Positions 24,346 through 31,053 of a DNA stretch of 31,053 nt are shown here, one piece after another. The notes beneath the pieces were generated by a model. It was given only the letters and a program-made list of their open reading frames with translations. It did no database searches and was not told where the DNA came from. The stretch spans positions 1 through 31,053 of the forward strand of contig JACKBV010000041.1 in the NCBI GenBank assembly GCA_020634315.1, in the 5' to 3' direction. This DNA comes from Ardenticatenaceae bacterium (GTDB lineage: Bacteria; Chloroflexota; Anaerolineae; Promineifilales; Promineifilaceae). Position 1 is the stretch's first letter, and each line of letters starts with the position of its first letter. The position numbers were made by a program, and so were the translations under genes.

Positions 24346-26115
24346 TTAACGCTTAAATGCTTTGAACAAAAAGAACAGCGTCAAGGGCACAAAGGCCAGC
24401 AGGAAAGGAAAAGCCTTCATGGGGGAACGGCCGTTTCCACCCTGCACCAATTCCAACCCCTCCGGCTTCTGCAAAGGGGCTGGCGTCGCCGCTTCAGCCT
24501 GCTTGGGAATCCGACTCATCGCCCGTTCCGTCATCGCCGTAATCGTCAGGCTCGGATTCACGCCCAAATTCGCCGGAATAACCGACGCATCAGCCACAAA
24601 CAGCCCCGGATAATTAAACACCTCGTGGTTAATATCAACCACGCCGTTGGCCTCATTGCCGCCAATGCCACAGCCACCCAAAATATGCGCCGTGTTCGGC
24701 TTGTTCATCAGCTCATTCATGCCCACCCAGGACACGCCGTTCACCTTTTCCGCAAAACTGTTCAAGACCTTGCGCCCCGTTTCCACCACCGTCGGAATCG
24801 GTTGATTGGGATCACGCTCCGTAACCAATCCCTTTTTACCGAGTGTCCACAAACTGCGGCCCCGCCGCAAGCTCATGCGATTATCCAACGTTTGCATCAC
24901 CAGCAGCACCGTGTTCTTTTCCGCCCACTTCGGCAGCAAACGCACGGTGAGAAAATCAAACGGCCGTTTCACCCCCGCCAACACCGTATGCCCCAAATGC
25001 GCCAGCAAGCTGTTCCCTTGCAAGGCATCCAACGGCAGCATCAAATTGCGCATAAACGACGATCCCGGCGAAAAGCGCACCGGTTCCACACTCGTCACAT
25101 CATCCACCCAAAAGTGGGAACTGATCGCCACCCCCTGCGAAAAATCTTGCTCATCCGTCCGCGCCGTCACCCCAATCAAAGCTTCACTGTTGCTGCGCAC
25201 CATATACCCCAACCGCCGCGACAACAATGGCAATGATTTTGTCTCATCGCGGCATTGCAGCAGCAAATTCACCGTGCCCAACACACCGGCCGAGACAATG
25301 ACATGACGCGCCCGCAGCGCAGTTTGCCGCTTGAACACCAAATCGGTGATCTTTTCATAGACCACCTCGTAACGTGCCTGATCCGGTTGCGGGCCATATA
25401 ACGGCCGTATATCCCGCACATTCGCCTCCGCCCGCACCTCAGCGCCCCACTTCTCCGCCAGATACAGATAATTCTTATCCAACGTATTCTTCGCATTGTG
25501 GCGGCACCCCACCATACACCCCCCACAATGAATACACCCGGCTCGCTCCGGCCCCTCACCGCCAAAAAACGGGTCTGGCACCGTCTGCCCCGGCTCCCCA
25601 AAGAAAATGGCAACCGGCGTCGGCTTAAACGTCTCTTCCTTGTCCAGTTCCCTGGCAATGTCATACAAAACGTGATCCGCAGGCCAAAACTTGGGATTCT
25701 CCGTCACGCCCAACATCCGGTTAGCCGTCTCATAATGTGCATCCAACTCCGCCGTCCAATCTGCCAAATCAGCCCACTCCGGCGCCGCAAAAAACGCCTC
25801 GCCCGGCTTAATATGGGTGCTGGCATAAACCAGACTGCCCCCGCCCACGCCGCTGCCATTCAACAGCCAGATGTCATCCATAAAATTGATGCCCATAATG
25901 CCAAAGCAGCGCACAGCCGGCAGCCATAAATATTTGAAAATATTCCAATTCGTCTTTGGAAAATCTTGTGCCTTGTACCGCCTCCCCCGCTCCAACACCA
26001 ACACCTTGTAACCCTTTTCTGCCAGTCGCATTGCCGACACACTGCCGCCAAAGCCAGAACCAACGATCACAAAGTCAAACACCTCATCCACGCTATGCTC
26101 TTTGAAATTTTTCAT
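24346..26115 (-). CDS. GMC-family (cholesterol-oxidase-like) FAD oxidoreductase with C-terminal membrane tail
   Basis: Flavoprotein of 589 residues. The N-terminal FVIVGSGFGGSVSAMRLAEKG binds the ADP part of FAD; NGSGVGGGSLVYA and the C-terminal GGCGIGG and VNPSLTITAMTERA are GMC/cholesterol-oxidase-like motifs. Residues 194-204 read C-IH-C-GG-C-MVG-C, a CX2CX2CX3C arrangement. The protein ends in a hydrophobic helix (FPFLLAFVPLTLFFLFKAF), so it is probably anchored to the membrane by its tail. The ATG at 26115 is chosen because GGTGGAG precedes it and the FAD motif follows shortly; an upstream in-frame ATG at 26250 would add an unlikely Cys-rich leader. It is first in a two-gene unit with the aldehyde dehydrogenase. 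Substrate could be a sterol, hopanoid or long-chain alcohol. Confidence 0.88.
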   Translation of the reverse strand: MKNFKEHSVDEVFDFVIVGSGFGGSVSAMRLAEKGYKVLVLERGRRYKAQDFPKTNWNIFKYLWLPAVRCFGIMGINFMDDIWLLNGSGVGGGSLVYASTHIKPGEAFFAAPEWADLADWTAELDAHYETANRMLGVTENPKFWPADHVLYDIARELDKEETFKPTPVAIFFGEPGQTVPDPFFGGEGPERAGCIHCGGCMVGCRHNAKNTLDKNYLYLAEKWGAEVRAEANVRDIRPLYGPQPDQARYEVVYEKITDLVFKRQTALRARHVIVSAGVLGTVNLLLQCRDETKSLPLLSRRLGYMVRSNSEALIGVTARTDEQDFSQGVAISSHFWVDDVTSVEPVRFSPGSSFMRNLMLPLDALQGNSLLAHLGHTVLAGVKRPFDFLTVRLLPKWAEKNTVLLVMQTLDNRMSLRRGRSLWTLGKKGLVTERDPNQPIPTVVETGRKVLNSFAEKVNGVSWVGMNELMNKPNTAHILGGCGIGGNEANGVVDINHEVFNYPGLFVADASVIPANLGVNPSLTITAMTERAMSRIPKQAEAATPAPLQKPEGLELVQGGNGRSPMKAFPFLLAFVPLTLFFLFKAFKR

Positions 26116-26191
26116 CGTCTCCACCTTGCTCAGTAATGGGTGAACAATCATCAAAAAACAGGGATCGGAACACGCTTTACTGGCTACGTTC

Positions 26192-26218
26192 TCACCGATT
26201 ACCGATTGCTGATTACCG
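26192..26218. repeat. GATTACCGAT repeat, second copy
   Basis: TCACCGATTACCGAT (26192-26206) is identical to 7146-7160 and is followed by TGCTGATTACC. It lies about 80 bp upstream of the GMC oxidoreductase start. Confidence 0.5.
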
Positions 26219-26324
26219 GCGCCCGCCGCCCCACATCCAAAACATAACACAGTGCGTTATGAATATTCTACACCAAATCAAGCAGCTTGTGCAGCATCTT
26301 AACCAATAACCTGCCCCCTCCCTC

Positions 26325-26568
26325 CACCCTCCGGGAGGCTCCCACCAGCTACACACCCTCCGGGAGGCTCCCACCAGCTACACACCCCCCTCCCGGAGGT
26401 TCATCCCCCAACCACCCCCCTCCCCTAGCCTCCGGGAGGCTCCCACCAGCTACACACAAAAACCCCCGGAGGTTCATCCCCCAAAACCCTCCCCCAACGG
26501 GAGGCTTCCCACCAGCTACACACCCAACAAAACCCCCTCCCGGAGGTTCATCCCCTCAAAACCCCCTT
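26325..26568 (+). repeat. Interleaved tandem array of CCTCCGGGAGG-type units
   Basis: Two unit types alternate in the order A-A-B-A-B-A-B. Unit A contains CCTCCGGGAGGCTCCCACC then AGCTACACA; the first two copies (26325-26353 and 26354-26382) are a perfect 29-bp tandem duplication. Unit B contains CCTCCCGGAGGTTCATCCCC. Each core is an 11-bp palindrome. Related cores lie in the prkA-yeaH gap. The strand is strongly C-rich. There are no spacers of uniform length with unrelated sequence, so this is not a CRISPR array. Confidence 0.75.
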
Positions 26569-26604
26569 TTCCCACAAGAAATGTAAACCGAGGTTGACAC
26601 TTCA

Positions 26605-26633
26605 TTGACGCCAAATTCGCTTCATGCTATACA
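26605..26633 (+). promoter_or_regulatory. parA-parB promoter candidate
   Basis: TTGACG (26605-26610), a 17-nt spacer and TATACA (26628-26633). A TTGACA at 26594 is too far from any -10 to be the partner. Start point is predicted near 26640. Confidence 0.6.
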
Positions 26634-26751
26634 ATTGGGCAGTCAGAAGTCTCAATAAACCCATATTGTGTGCGCGGATCATGGTCTGTCAGCCTCCAAA
26701 ATGGCATCAACCAATTGGCGGCTCAGCCACGTACCGACACAGGAGGATTGG

Positions 26752-27534
26752 ATGACTCAACTCATCGCCATCGCCATGCAAAAAGGTGGCGTCGGCAAAA
26801 CAACCACAACCGTCAATCTGGCTGCGGCCCTGGCCGAATCCGGCAAACGCGTGCTGGCCATCGACCTGGACCCGCAAGGGAACCTCACCCAACATTGCGG
26901 ATTCGACCCAGACCACGTTTCTCCCACCGTTTACAACACCTTCCAAGCAGAGATTGACGGCTACGAAAGCAATGTCCAGGATGCCATCTACGAAACCGAT
27001 GAAGGATTCCATCTGCTGCCCGCTCAGCCCGAACTGAGCATGACCGAACTGGCCTTGATCAACACACTCAGCCGAGAGCGCGTCCTGCTCACTATCCTCG
27101 AACCAATCATGGATGACTACGATTTCATCCTGGTTGATTGCAATCCATCACTGGGGCTGCTGGTTGTCAATGCCTTAACGGCCGCTTCCCACGTCGTCAT
27201 CCCCATCCAGGCCGAATACCTCGCCGCGCGTGGCGCCCTCATGATCCTCTCCAGCATCGAAACCGTGCGCCGCAAAAAGCTCAACCCCGACCTGACAATT
27301 GCCGGGATTCTGCTCACCATGGCCGATACGCGCACCATTCTTGCCCAAGACGTACACGACGCCATTCAAGAACAGTATGGCGACGACATCCGCATCTTTG
27401 ACACCATCATCAAGCGCTCCATTCGCTTTGCCGAAAGCGCCGCCGCCGGCCAAAGCATCCTCGCCTACGATGGCAAAAGCCAGGGCGCAGACGCTTATCG
27501 ACAGGTAGCGAAAGAGTTACTCAGCAAACCGTAA
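26752..27534 (+). CDS. parA: ParA/Soj-family partition ATPase
   Basis: Walker-type ATPase of 260 residues without an N-terminal DNA-binding domain. The deviant Walker A motif MQKGGVGKTTTTVNLAA is at residues 9-25, with LAIDLDPQGNLT and FILVDCNPSLGLL (Walker B region) as expected; IPIQAEYLAARGA is typical of Soj. It would form ATP-dependent dimers on nucleoid DNA and be stimulated by ParB. ATG 26752 is chosen for AGGAGG 5 nt upstream; earlier in-frame ATGs at 26668 and 26701 have no ribosome site. parB follows after 53 bp. The pair is not next to rsmG/mnmG or rnpA genes in this window. Confidence 0.92.
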   Translation: MTQLIAIAMQKGGVGKTTTTVNLAAALAESGKRVLAIDLDPQGNLTQHCGFDPDHVSPTVYNTFQAEIDGYESNVQDAIYETDEGFHLLPAQPELSMTELALINTLSRERVLLTILEPIMDDYDFILVDCNPSLGLLVVNALTAASHVVIPIQAEYLAARGALMILSSIETVRRKKLNPDLTIAGILLTMADTRTILAQDVHDAIQEQYGDDIRIFDTIIKRSIRFAESAAAGQSILAYDGKSQGADAYRQVAKELLSKP

Positions 27535-27537
27535 TCC

Positions 27538-27572
27538 GTATGGCATAGTGCGTCATCCGTACTACGCCATAC
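27538..27572. promoter_or_regulatory. Inverted repeat between parA and parB
   Basis: GTATGGCATAGT (27538-27549) and ACTACGCCATAC (27561-27572) pair at 11 of 12 positions around an 11-nt loop. It fills most of the 53-bp gap. It could be an intergenic mRNA hairpin or a partition site; it does not resemble the canonical TGTTTCACGTGAAACA parS. Confidence 0.4.
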
Positions 27573-27587
27573 GCCCCACACATACCT

Positions 27588-28718
27588 ATGGCCCGAAAAA
27601 AACCAAAAGTCAGCCTCGGCAGCCGCATCCCGCCGCAGACCGGAGACCTGGAAAAATTATTTGGCAGTGACGATGACGTCGAACAAGCCGCCGGGTTAAT
27701 CCTGCTCTCGCTCAAAGTAGACGCCATTCAACCGGATCCCAATCAGCCGCGTAACAGCTTCCCCGAAGACAGCCTGGCTGAACTGGCCGAAAGCATTCGC
27801 CAGGACGGGATCATTCAGCCCATCGAAGTCACCGAGATTCGCGCCAATCAATACATGATTGTGCATGGCGAACGCCGTTGGCGTGCCTCGCAACTGGCCG
27901 GGCTGGATGTCATTCCCGCTGTGGTGCGCCGCCGCAATTACGATGAAATCACCCGTTTTGTGCGCCAGTTGGTGGAAAACATTCAGCGCGAAGACCTCAA
28001 TGACGTTGACCGCGCTTATGGCATGGTGCGCCTGCGCGATTTGATGCAGGCAGAATTGGATGCACAAATTGCCGAAGGCAAAGTTGAAGGCCGCCCCCAC
28101 GCGCACAGCATTAGTTGGGCAAAGGTCGGCGAGCGCCTTGGCTTTACGCGCCAGCGTGCCAGCCAGATCATTCAACTGCTCGATTTGCCGGATGAGATTA
28201 AGGATGCCGTGCGCAACGGCCGTATCTCCGAACGTGACACCCGTATCCTGCGCGGCCTCAAACCCTCCCAGCAGCGTGCCCTCTTCCGCGCCCTCGAAGC
28301 AGGCGACGTCGACAGCAAAGCATACCGTCAAGTTGCCCGCTACCTGAAGCAAGAAGCGCCCGAACTCACCGTCCACGAAGCGATCCGCATCCTGGACAAG
28401 CCGCTGCCCCCCGCGCGGGCGATGGGCGCAGACGAAGACGAGGATACAGACGACATGGTCGTCTGGGGCAGTGAAGCGGCAGATGCTGAACATAATGTTT
28501 CCCAAGAAACAGGTCTATCCGAAGAAGAATGGGGGACAAACGCACAAATGGGCGGCATTCGAGTCACCGGCACACACCGGCTGCTCATCGTCCACAACCA
28601 CCTCACCCGCATCACCACACACGGCCTGGCTCGCTCCGAACGGCAAGAAATGCAGCGCCTACTGCGCGAAATCGCCCAAGACATCGCCGCCCTCCTCACC
28701 GCCCTCGAAGACACCTAA
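27588..28718 (+). CDS. parB: ParB/Spo0J-family partition protein
   Basis: ParB-type protein of 376 residues, longer than many chromosomal ParBs (about 280-300). After a basic tail, the N-terminal domain (about 40-140) has IQPDPNQPRNSF, IRQDGIIQPIEV and the CTP-binding GERRWRASQLAG, then VENIQREDLNDVDRAYG. A helix-turn-helix (about 165-205) includes WAKVGERLGFTRQRASQIIQLL. The C-terminal 90 residues are acidic then helical (LARSERQEMQRLLREIAQDIAALLTALED) and do not look like the usual short dimerisation domain. Ribosome site is not obvious. No canonical parS was found by eye in the window. An octamer encodes N-G-R; it is the last one in the window. Confidence 0.9.
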   Translation: MARKKPKVSLGSRIPPQTGDLEKLFGSDDDVEQAAGLILLSLKVDAIQPDPNQPRNSFPEDSLAELAESIRQDGIIQPIEVTEIRANQYMIVHGERRWRASQLAGLDVIPAVVRRRNYDEITRFVRQLVENIQREDLNDVDRAYGMVRLRDLMQAELDAQIAEGKVEGRPHAHSISWAKVGERLGFTRQRASQIIQLLDLPDEIKDAVRNGRISERDTRILRGLKPSQQRALFRALEAGDVDSKAYRQVARYLKQEAPELTVHEAIRILDKPLPPARAMGADEDEDTDDMVVWGSEAADAEHNVSQETGLSEEEWGTNAQMGGIRVTGTHRLLIVHNHLTRITTHGLARSERQEMQRLLREIAQDIAALLTALEDT

Positions 28719-28735
28719 CCTCCCCCCCACCACCC

Positions 28736-28769
28736 TGGGCGTTGGCCCACCACCACCACCCAACGCCCA
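28736..28769 (+). terminator. Hairpin after parB
   Basis: TGGGCGTTGG (28736-28745) and CCAACGCCCA (28760-28769) form a perfect 10-bp stem with a 14-nt CCA-rich loop, 18 nt past the parB stop. A C/T tract follows rather than a pure T-run, so termination would be of a weak intrinsic or Rho-assisted kind. Confidence 0.55.
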
Positions 28770-28774
28770 CCACA

Positions 28775-28851
28775 TCCCTCCCCTCCTCTCCCTCTTCCTC
28801 CTCCTCTCCTCTCCCTCCTCTCTCTTCTTCTTCCCTCTTCTCCCCTCCCCC
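28775..28851 (+). other. 77-nt uninterrupted pyrimidine tract
   Basis: Every base from 28775 to 28851 is C or T on the plus strand, with irregular CCT, CTT and TCC units. Long homopurine-homopyrimidine runs can form triplex (H-DNA) or R-loop structures and stall polymerases. It lies between parB and the NLR-like genes, and could also serve as a Rho-loading C-rich RNA after parB. Confidence 0.8.
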
Positions 28852-28907
28852 AAATCCTGCTATCATTACCCCATGGTCAGCCAATTTCAACAGGAGGAGA
28901 CACCGCA

Positions 28908-29621
28908 ATGTCCCAAATAACGCCACAACTGCTTTACAACATCCTGCATCAATATTTCAGCCTGTCCGAACTAAGAGACCTCTGCTTTGCCACACATATC
29001 CCCTACGAAGATTTGAGTGGCAGCGCATTGTCAGACAAAGCCCGTGAAATGGTGCAATATGCACAGCGCCACATCATGTACGATGAACTGGTAACAGAAG
29101 TACAAAAAAGGCGCCCACAATTAAACTGGCGTGATCCCCACAGCCTGGCAGCGCCACCCGCCACACCTGCCGGGACACCTGCCAGCACACCGCCCGAAGC
29201 AGTGGGAACCGTCATTCACATTCACGGCAACGTCGTCGGCAGCGCCATTGGCGGCGGCAGCGTCACCGCAGACAACATCGCCGGGCACGATGTCATTGTG
29301 GGCAGCAAGCCCACCGATCCCCAACAGTTTGCCGAACACGTCCAGGCGCTGCACGACCTGGTGCAGCAAGCCATCCACGCCGGGGAAATTCCCGATGAAC
29401 GAGAAGCAGCAAGCATCGCCGAAGATGTGCAAGAGGTAGCCAGCGAAGCGCAGGCGCAGCAGCCACGCGCCACACGCATGCAGCGCCGCCTGCAAGATAT
29501 TGCCGAAACCCTGACAGCCGCCGCTGCCGCCGCCGAAAAAGCGGGCAAAGCAGGTGCCGCCGTGATCAAAGCGCTGCCCATTGTCAAAGCGCTTCTCGCC
29601 GTTGTCAGCAGCTTATTTTGA
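28908..29621 (+). CDS. Effector-associated/Death-like domain adaptor with GNV-GSAI motif
   Basis: Protein of 237 residues. Residues 1-75 (LLYNILHQYFSLSELRDLCFATH, DLSGSALSDKAREMVQYAQR, LVTEVQKRRPQLNW) match the pattern of bacterial effector-associated/Death-like helical bundles that pair proteins by homotypic contact. A Pro/Ala/Thr linker (about 80-98) follows, then a beta-rich GTVIHIHGNVVGSAIGGGSV...NIAGHDVIVG (100-132). The rest is helical and ends in a hydrophobic segment, AAVIKALPIVKALLAVVSSLF. AGGAGG before the ATG is strong. The STAND ATPase gene follows after 52 bp and shares the GNV-x-GSAI-x-GG motif. Likely an adaptor or effector in an NTP-dependent conflict system (inference); exact domain family not certain. 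Confidence 0.75.
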   Translation: MSQITPQLLYNILHQYFSLSELRDLCFATHIPYEDLSGSALSDKAREMVQYAQRHIMYDELVTEVQKRRPQLNWRDPHSLAAPPATPAGTPASTPPEAVGTVIHIHGNVVGSAIGGGSVTADNIAGHDVIVGSKPTDPQQFAEHVQALHDLVQQAIHAGEIPDEREAASIAEDVQEVASEAQAQQPRATRMQRRLQDIAETLTAAAAAAEKAGKAGAAVIKALPIVKALLAVVSSLF

Positions 29622-29673
29622 GCCAACAGCAGCCACATGCCGCGCCAGAATATGATTTCTACAGAGCCATGCC

Positions 29674-31053
29674 ATGAGCCAAGAACCACCCTCGCCCAAT
29701 GATGTACACATAACAGGAAACGTCACCGGCTCCGCCATCGCTGGCGGGCAGGTGCAGGCGCGAAACATCGCCGCACGTGACATCCACGAACACATCTACG
29801 CCGCCAGAGAACTGACCTTTCCCGTTCTCAACCTGCCCCCGGCCAACCCCCATTTTACGGGCCGCGCCGCGCTGCTGACACAGTTGGCAGCCGCCGCGCC
29901 GGGCACGGCGACAACCATCACGCAAACCATTGCCGGGTTGGGGGGCATTGGCAAAAGCCAGCTCATGCTGCACTTTGCCCATCAACAGCGGCACGCATAC
30001 GACATTATCTGGTGGCTGCGCGTGGATGAGGCACTGACTGAAGATTACCTGGCGCTGGGACGGCAGTTGGCGCTGCCGGTGGATGGCATCGAGCAGGCAG
30101 CGGCCATGCAGTTGGTGCGCAACTGGCTCAGCAGCAGCGACAAGCGGTGGCTGCTGCTCTGCGACAACGCCGACCAGATAACGCCCGCCGAACTGCGCCG
30201 CTGGCTGCCAACCAACCCGCAAGGACGTATTCTCATCACCTCGCGCAGCCCACAATGGGCAAAAATGGGTTCGGTGCTGCGCCTGGAGGTGTTTACGGAG
30301 CAAGAAGCGGCCGCTTTTTGGCAGCAGCGCGTGATGATGGGTCAAGATTGGCCGTCGGCGCGTATAAACGACCGCCAAACGCCAGGCGCGTCTTTCTCAG
30401 CGTTAGCGGCGGAATTGGGCCACCTGCCACTGGCGCTGGAACATGCCGCCGCCTATGCGGAAACACATGGGCTGGATGCCGCCGCCTACCTGCAACTATA
30501 CCGCGAACGGCGGCGCGATTTGTGGGACAACACACCCGCGCCAGAGGATTACCACGCGACCATCACCACCACCTGGGAAATCAGCTTTGAGAAGGCGCGA
30601 CAAACGCCAGGAGCCGCCCCTTTGCTGAACCTGTGCTGTTTCCTGGCCGCCGATGACATCCCGCTGTCTATGTTGACGGAACAGGCCGCCGCCTTGCCCG
30701 ACGACCTGGCCACAGTACTGCGCGATCCCATTGCCCGCAACCAGGCGTTGAGCGCCCTGGAACGCCACGCCCTGGTAACACGCGCCGATGACATGTTGAG
30801 CCTGCACCGCCTGGTGCAAACGGTGGCCCGTGATCAAATGGGCGCAGAACGAGCAGCTGTGTGGGCCACGGCTGCTGTCGAACTCTTAAGCGAAACCTAC
30901 CGATTCAATCAGCACGACATGAGCACCTGGGTTAAATGTGGGCAGCTAATGCCCCATCTGGTCGTGGCAACCAACCTTGCCGCAGAATGGGATATTGCCA
31001 ACAGCCAGACTGGCCGGTTGAACAACGAAGCAGGTGCCTATTTGCGGCATTAC
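29674..31053 (+). CDS. NB-ARC/STAND NTPase, NLR-like (partial, runs off the window)
   Basis: Open from ATG 29674 to the window end, 460 residues so far. Residues 10-40 carry VHITGNVTGSAIAGGQVQ and NIAARDI, matching the upstream adaptor. The NB-ARC module follows: Walker A GLGGIGKS (88-95), Walker B LLLCDNAD (Asp164), sensor TSR (189-191), GHLPLAL (249-255, the GLPL motif) and LHRLVQ (377-382, in the MHD position of the winged-helix domain). The end, LNNEAGAYLRHY, looks like the first helix of tetratricopeptide repeats. The ribosome site is weak; coupling with the adaptor gene is likely. STAND proteins switch from ADP- to ATP-bound oligomers on sensing a trigger, and many defend against phages. 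No N-terminal effector enzyme is fused, so output probably goes through the adaptor or another neighbour. Confidence 0.88.
   Translation, partial: MSQEPPSPNDVHITGNVTGSAIAGGQVQARNIAARDIHEHIYAARELTFPVLNLPPANPHFTGRAALLTQLAAAAPGTATTITQTIAGLGGIGKSQLMLHFAHQQRHAYDIIWWLRVDEALTEDYLALGRQLALPVDGIEQAAAMQLVRNWLSSSDKRWLLLCDNADQITPAELRRWLPTNPQGRILITSRSPQWAKMGSVLRLEVFTEQEAAAFWQQRVMMGQDWPSARINDRQTPGASFSALAAELGHLPLALEHAAAYAETHGLDAAAYLQLYRERRRDLWDNTPAPEDYHATITTTWEISFEKARQTPGAAPLLNLCCFLAADDIPLSMLTEQAAALPDDLATVLRDPIARNQALSALERHALVTRADDMLSLHRLVQTVARDQMGAERAAVWATAAVELLSETYRFNQHDMSTWVKCGQLMPHLVVATNLAAEWDIANSQTGRLNNEAGAYLRHY

Larger units (their letters stand above)
26116..26751. other. Intergenic region between GMC oxidoreductase and parA, 636 bp
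   Basis: No convincing gene. From left to right: the GATTACCGAT repeat (26192-26218), a weak inverted repeat CATAAC...GTTATG near 26245-26263, the tandem array at 26325-26568, and the parA promoter (26605-26633) with a long leader of about 110 nt. A 99-codon proline-rich frame across the array is judged spurious. Confidence 0.65.

Noticed and set aside
26325..26568. Possible CRISPR array
   Set aside because: Units of about 29 bp abut directly or alternate with another repeat type. There are no unique spacers of even length and no cas genes nearby.
26287..26586. Proline-rich 99-codon open frame across the tandem array
   Set aside because: Its sequence is only the translation of repeat units (P, T, S, G, R), it has no ribosome site, and stop codons are absent merely because the strand is C-rich.
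27535..27590. Canonical parS (TGTTTCACGTGAAACA) near parAB
   Set aside because: No match or close variant was seen anywhere in the window by eye; the local inverted repeat is different.
29659..30378. 239-codon minus-strand frame opposite the STAND gene
   Set aside because: The plus strand encodes all NB-ARC motifs in one frame; the antisense frame has no recognisable features.

Overview
This looks like a chromosomal segment of a Chloroflexota bacterium, probably Anaerolineae-like. The lineage call is inferred from style: a CSLREA-type secreted beta-helix protein ending in an FLPFIIR tail, lipoproteins with V/T/E-rich then PTPEPTPT linkers, the prkA-yeaH-spoVR stress operon, and STAND NTPases with effector-associated-domain partners. 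No rRNA or tRNA gene was seen to confirm it. All genes look intact except the last, which runs off the window.

Layout. 1-8100: secreted beta-helix protein (-), CrtI-like FAD oxidoreductase (+), lipoprotein (-), ADP-forming acyl-CoA synthetase (-), alpha/beta hydrolase (+). 8142-12997: a minus-strand redox and copper block. It holds a lipoprotein cytochrome c with a Met/Gly-rich linker, a DUF3105 protein, and the operon csoR-copZ-copA behind a consensus promoter and a CsoR-like operator. 13000-15020: a dense regulatory intergenic region, an esterase, and an ECF sigma factor with its zinc-binding anti-sigma partner. 15100-20064: prkA, yeaH (DUF444) and spoVR. 20061-22540: a short Mrp-type ATPase (-), an HtrA lipoprotein protease (+) and an unannotated 57-residue gene. 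22670-26115: a membrane-tailed aldehyde dehydrogenase and GMC oxidoreductase pair (-). 26300-28718: a tandem repeat array and parA-parB. 28775-31053: a pure pyrimidine tract, then a two-gene NLR-like cassette made of an adaptor and an NB-ARC/STAND ATPase.

Non-coding signals worth a second look: (1) the octamer ACGGCCGT occurs 35 times by hand count where about one is expected, and is read in all three frames; (2) a two-palindrome element with fixed spacing sits about 125 bp upstream of two unrelated genes; (3) tandem 11-bp-spaced TTAA repeats of OmpR/PhoB type lie upstream of both htrA and the ECF sigma gene; (4) the csoR-esterase gap carries a CRP-like palindrome, back-to-back promoters and a strong terminator placed to make an RNA of about 59 nt; (5) the adaptor and the STAND protein share a GNV-x-GSAI-x-GG beta motif. 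Counts, pairings and residue numbers were worked out by eye and should be recomputed.
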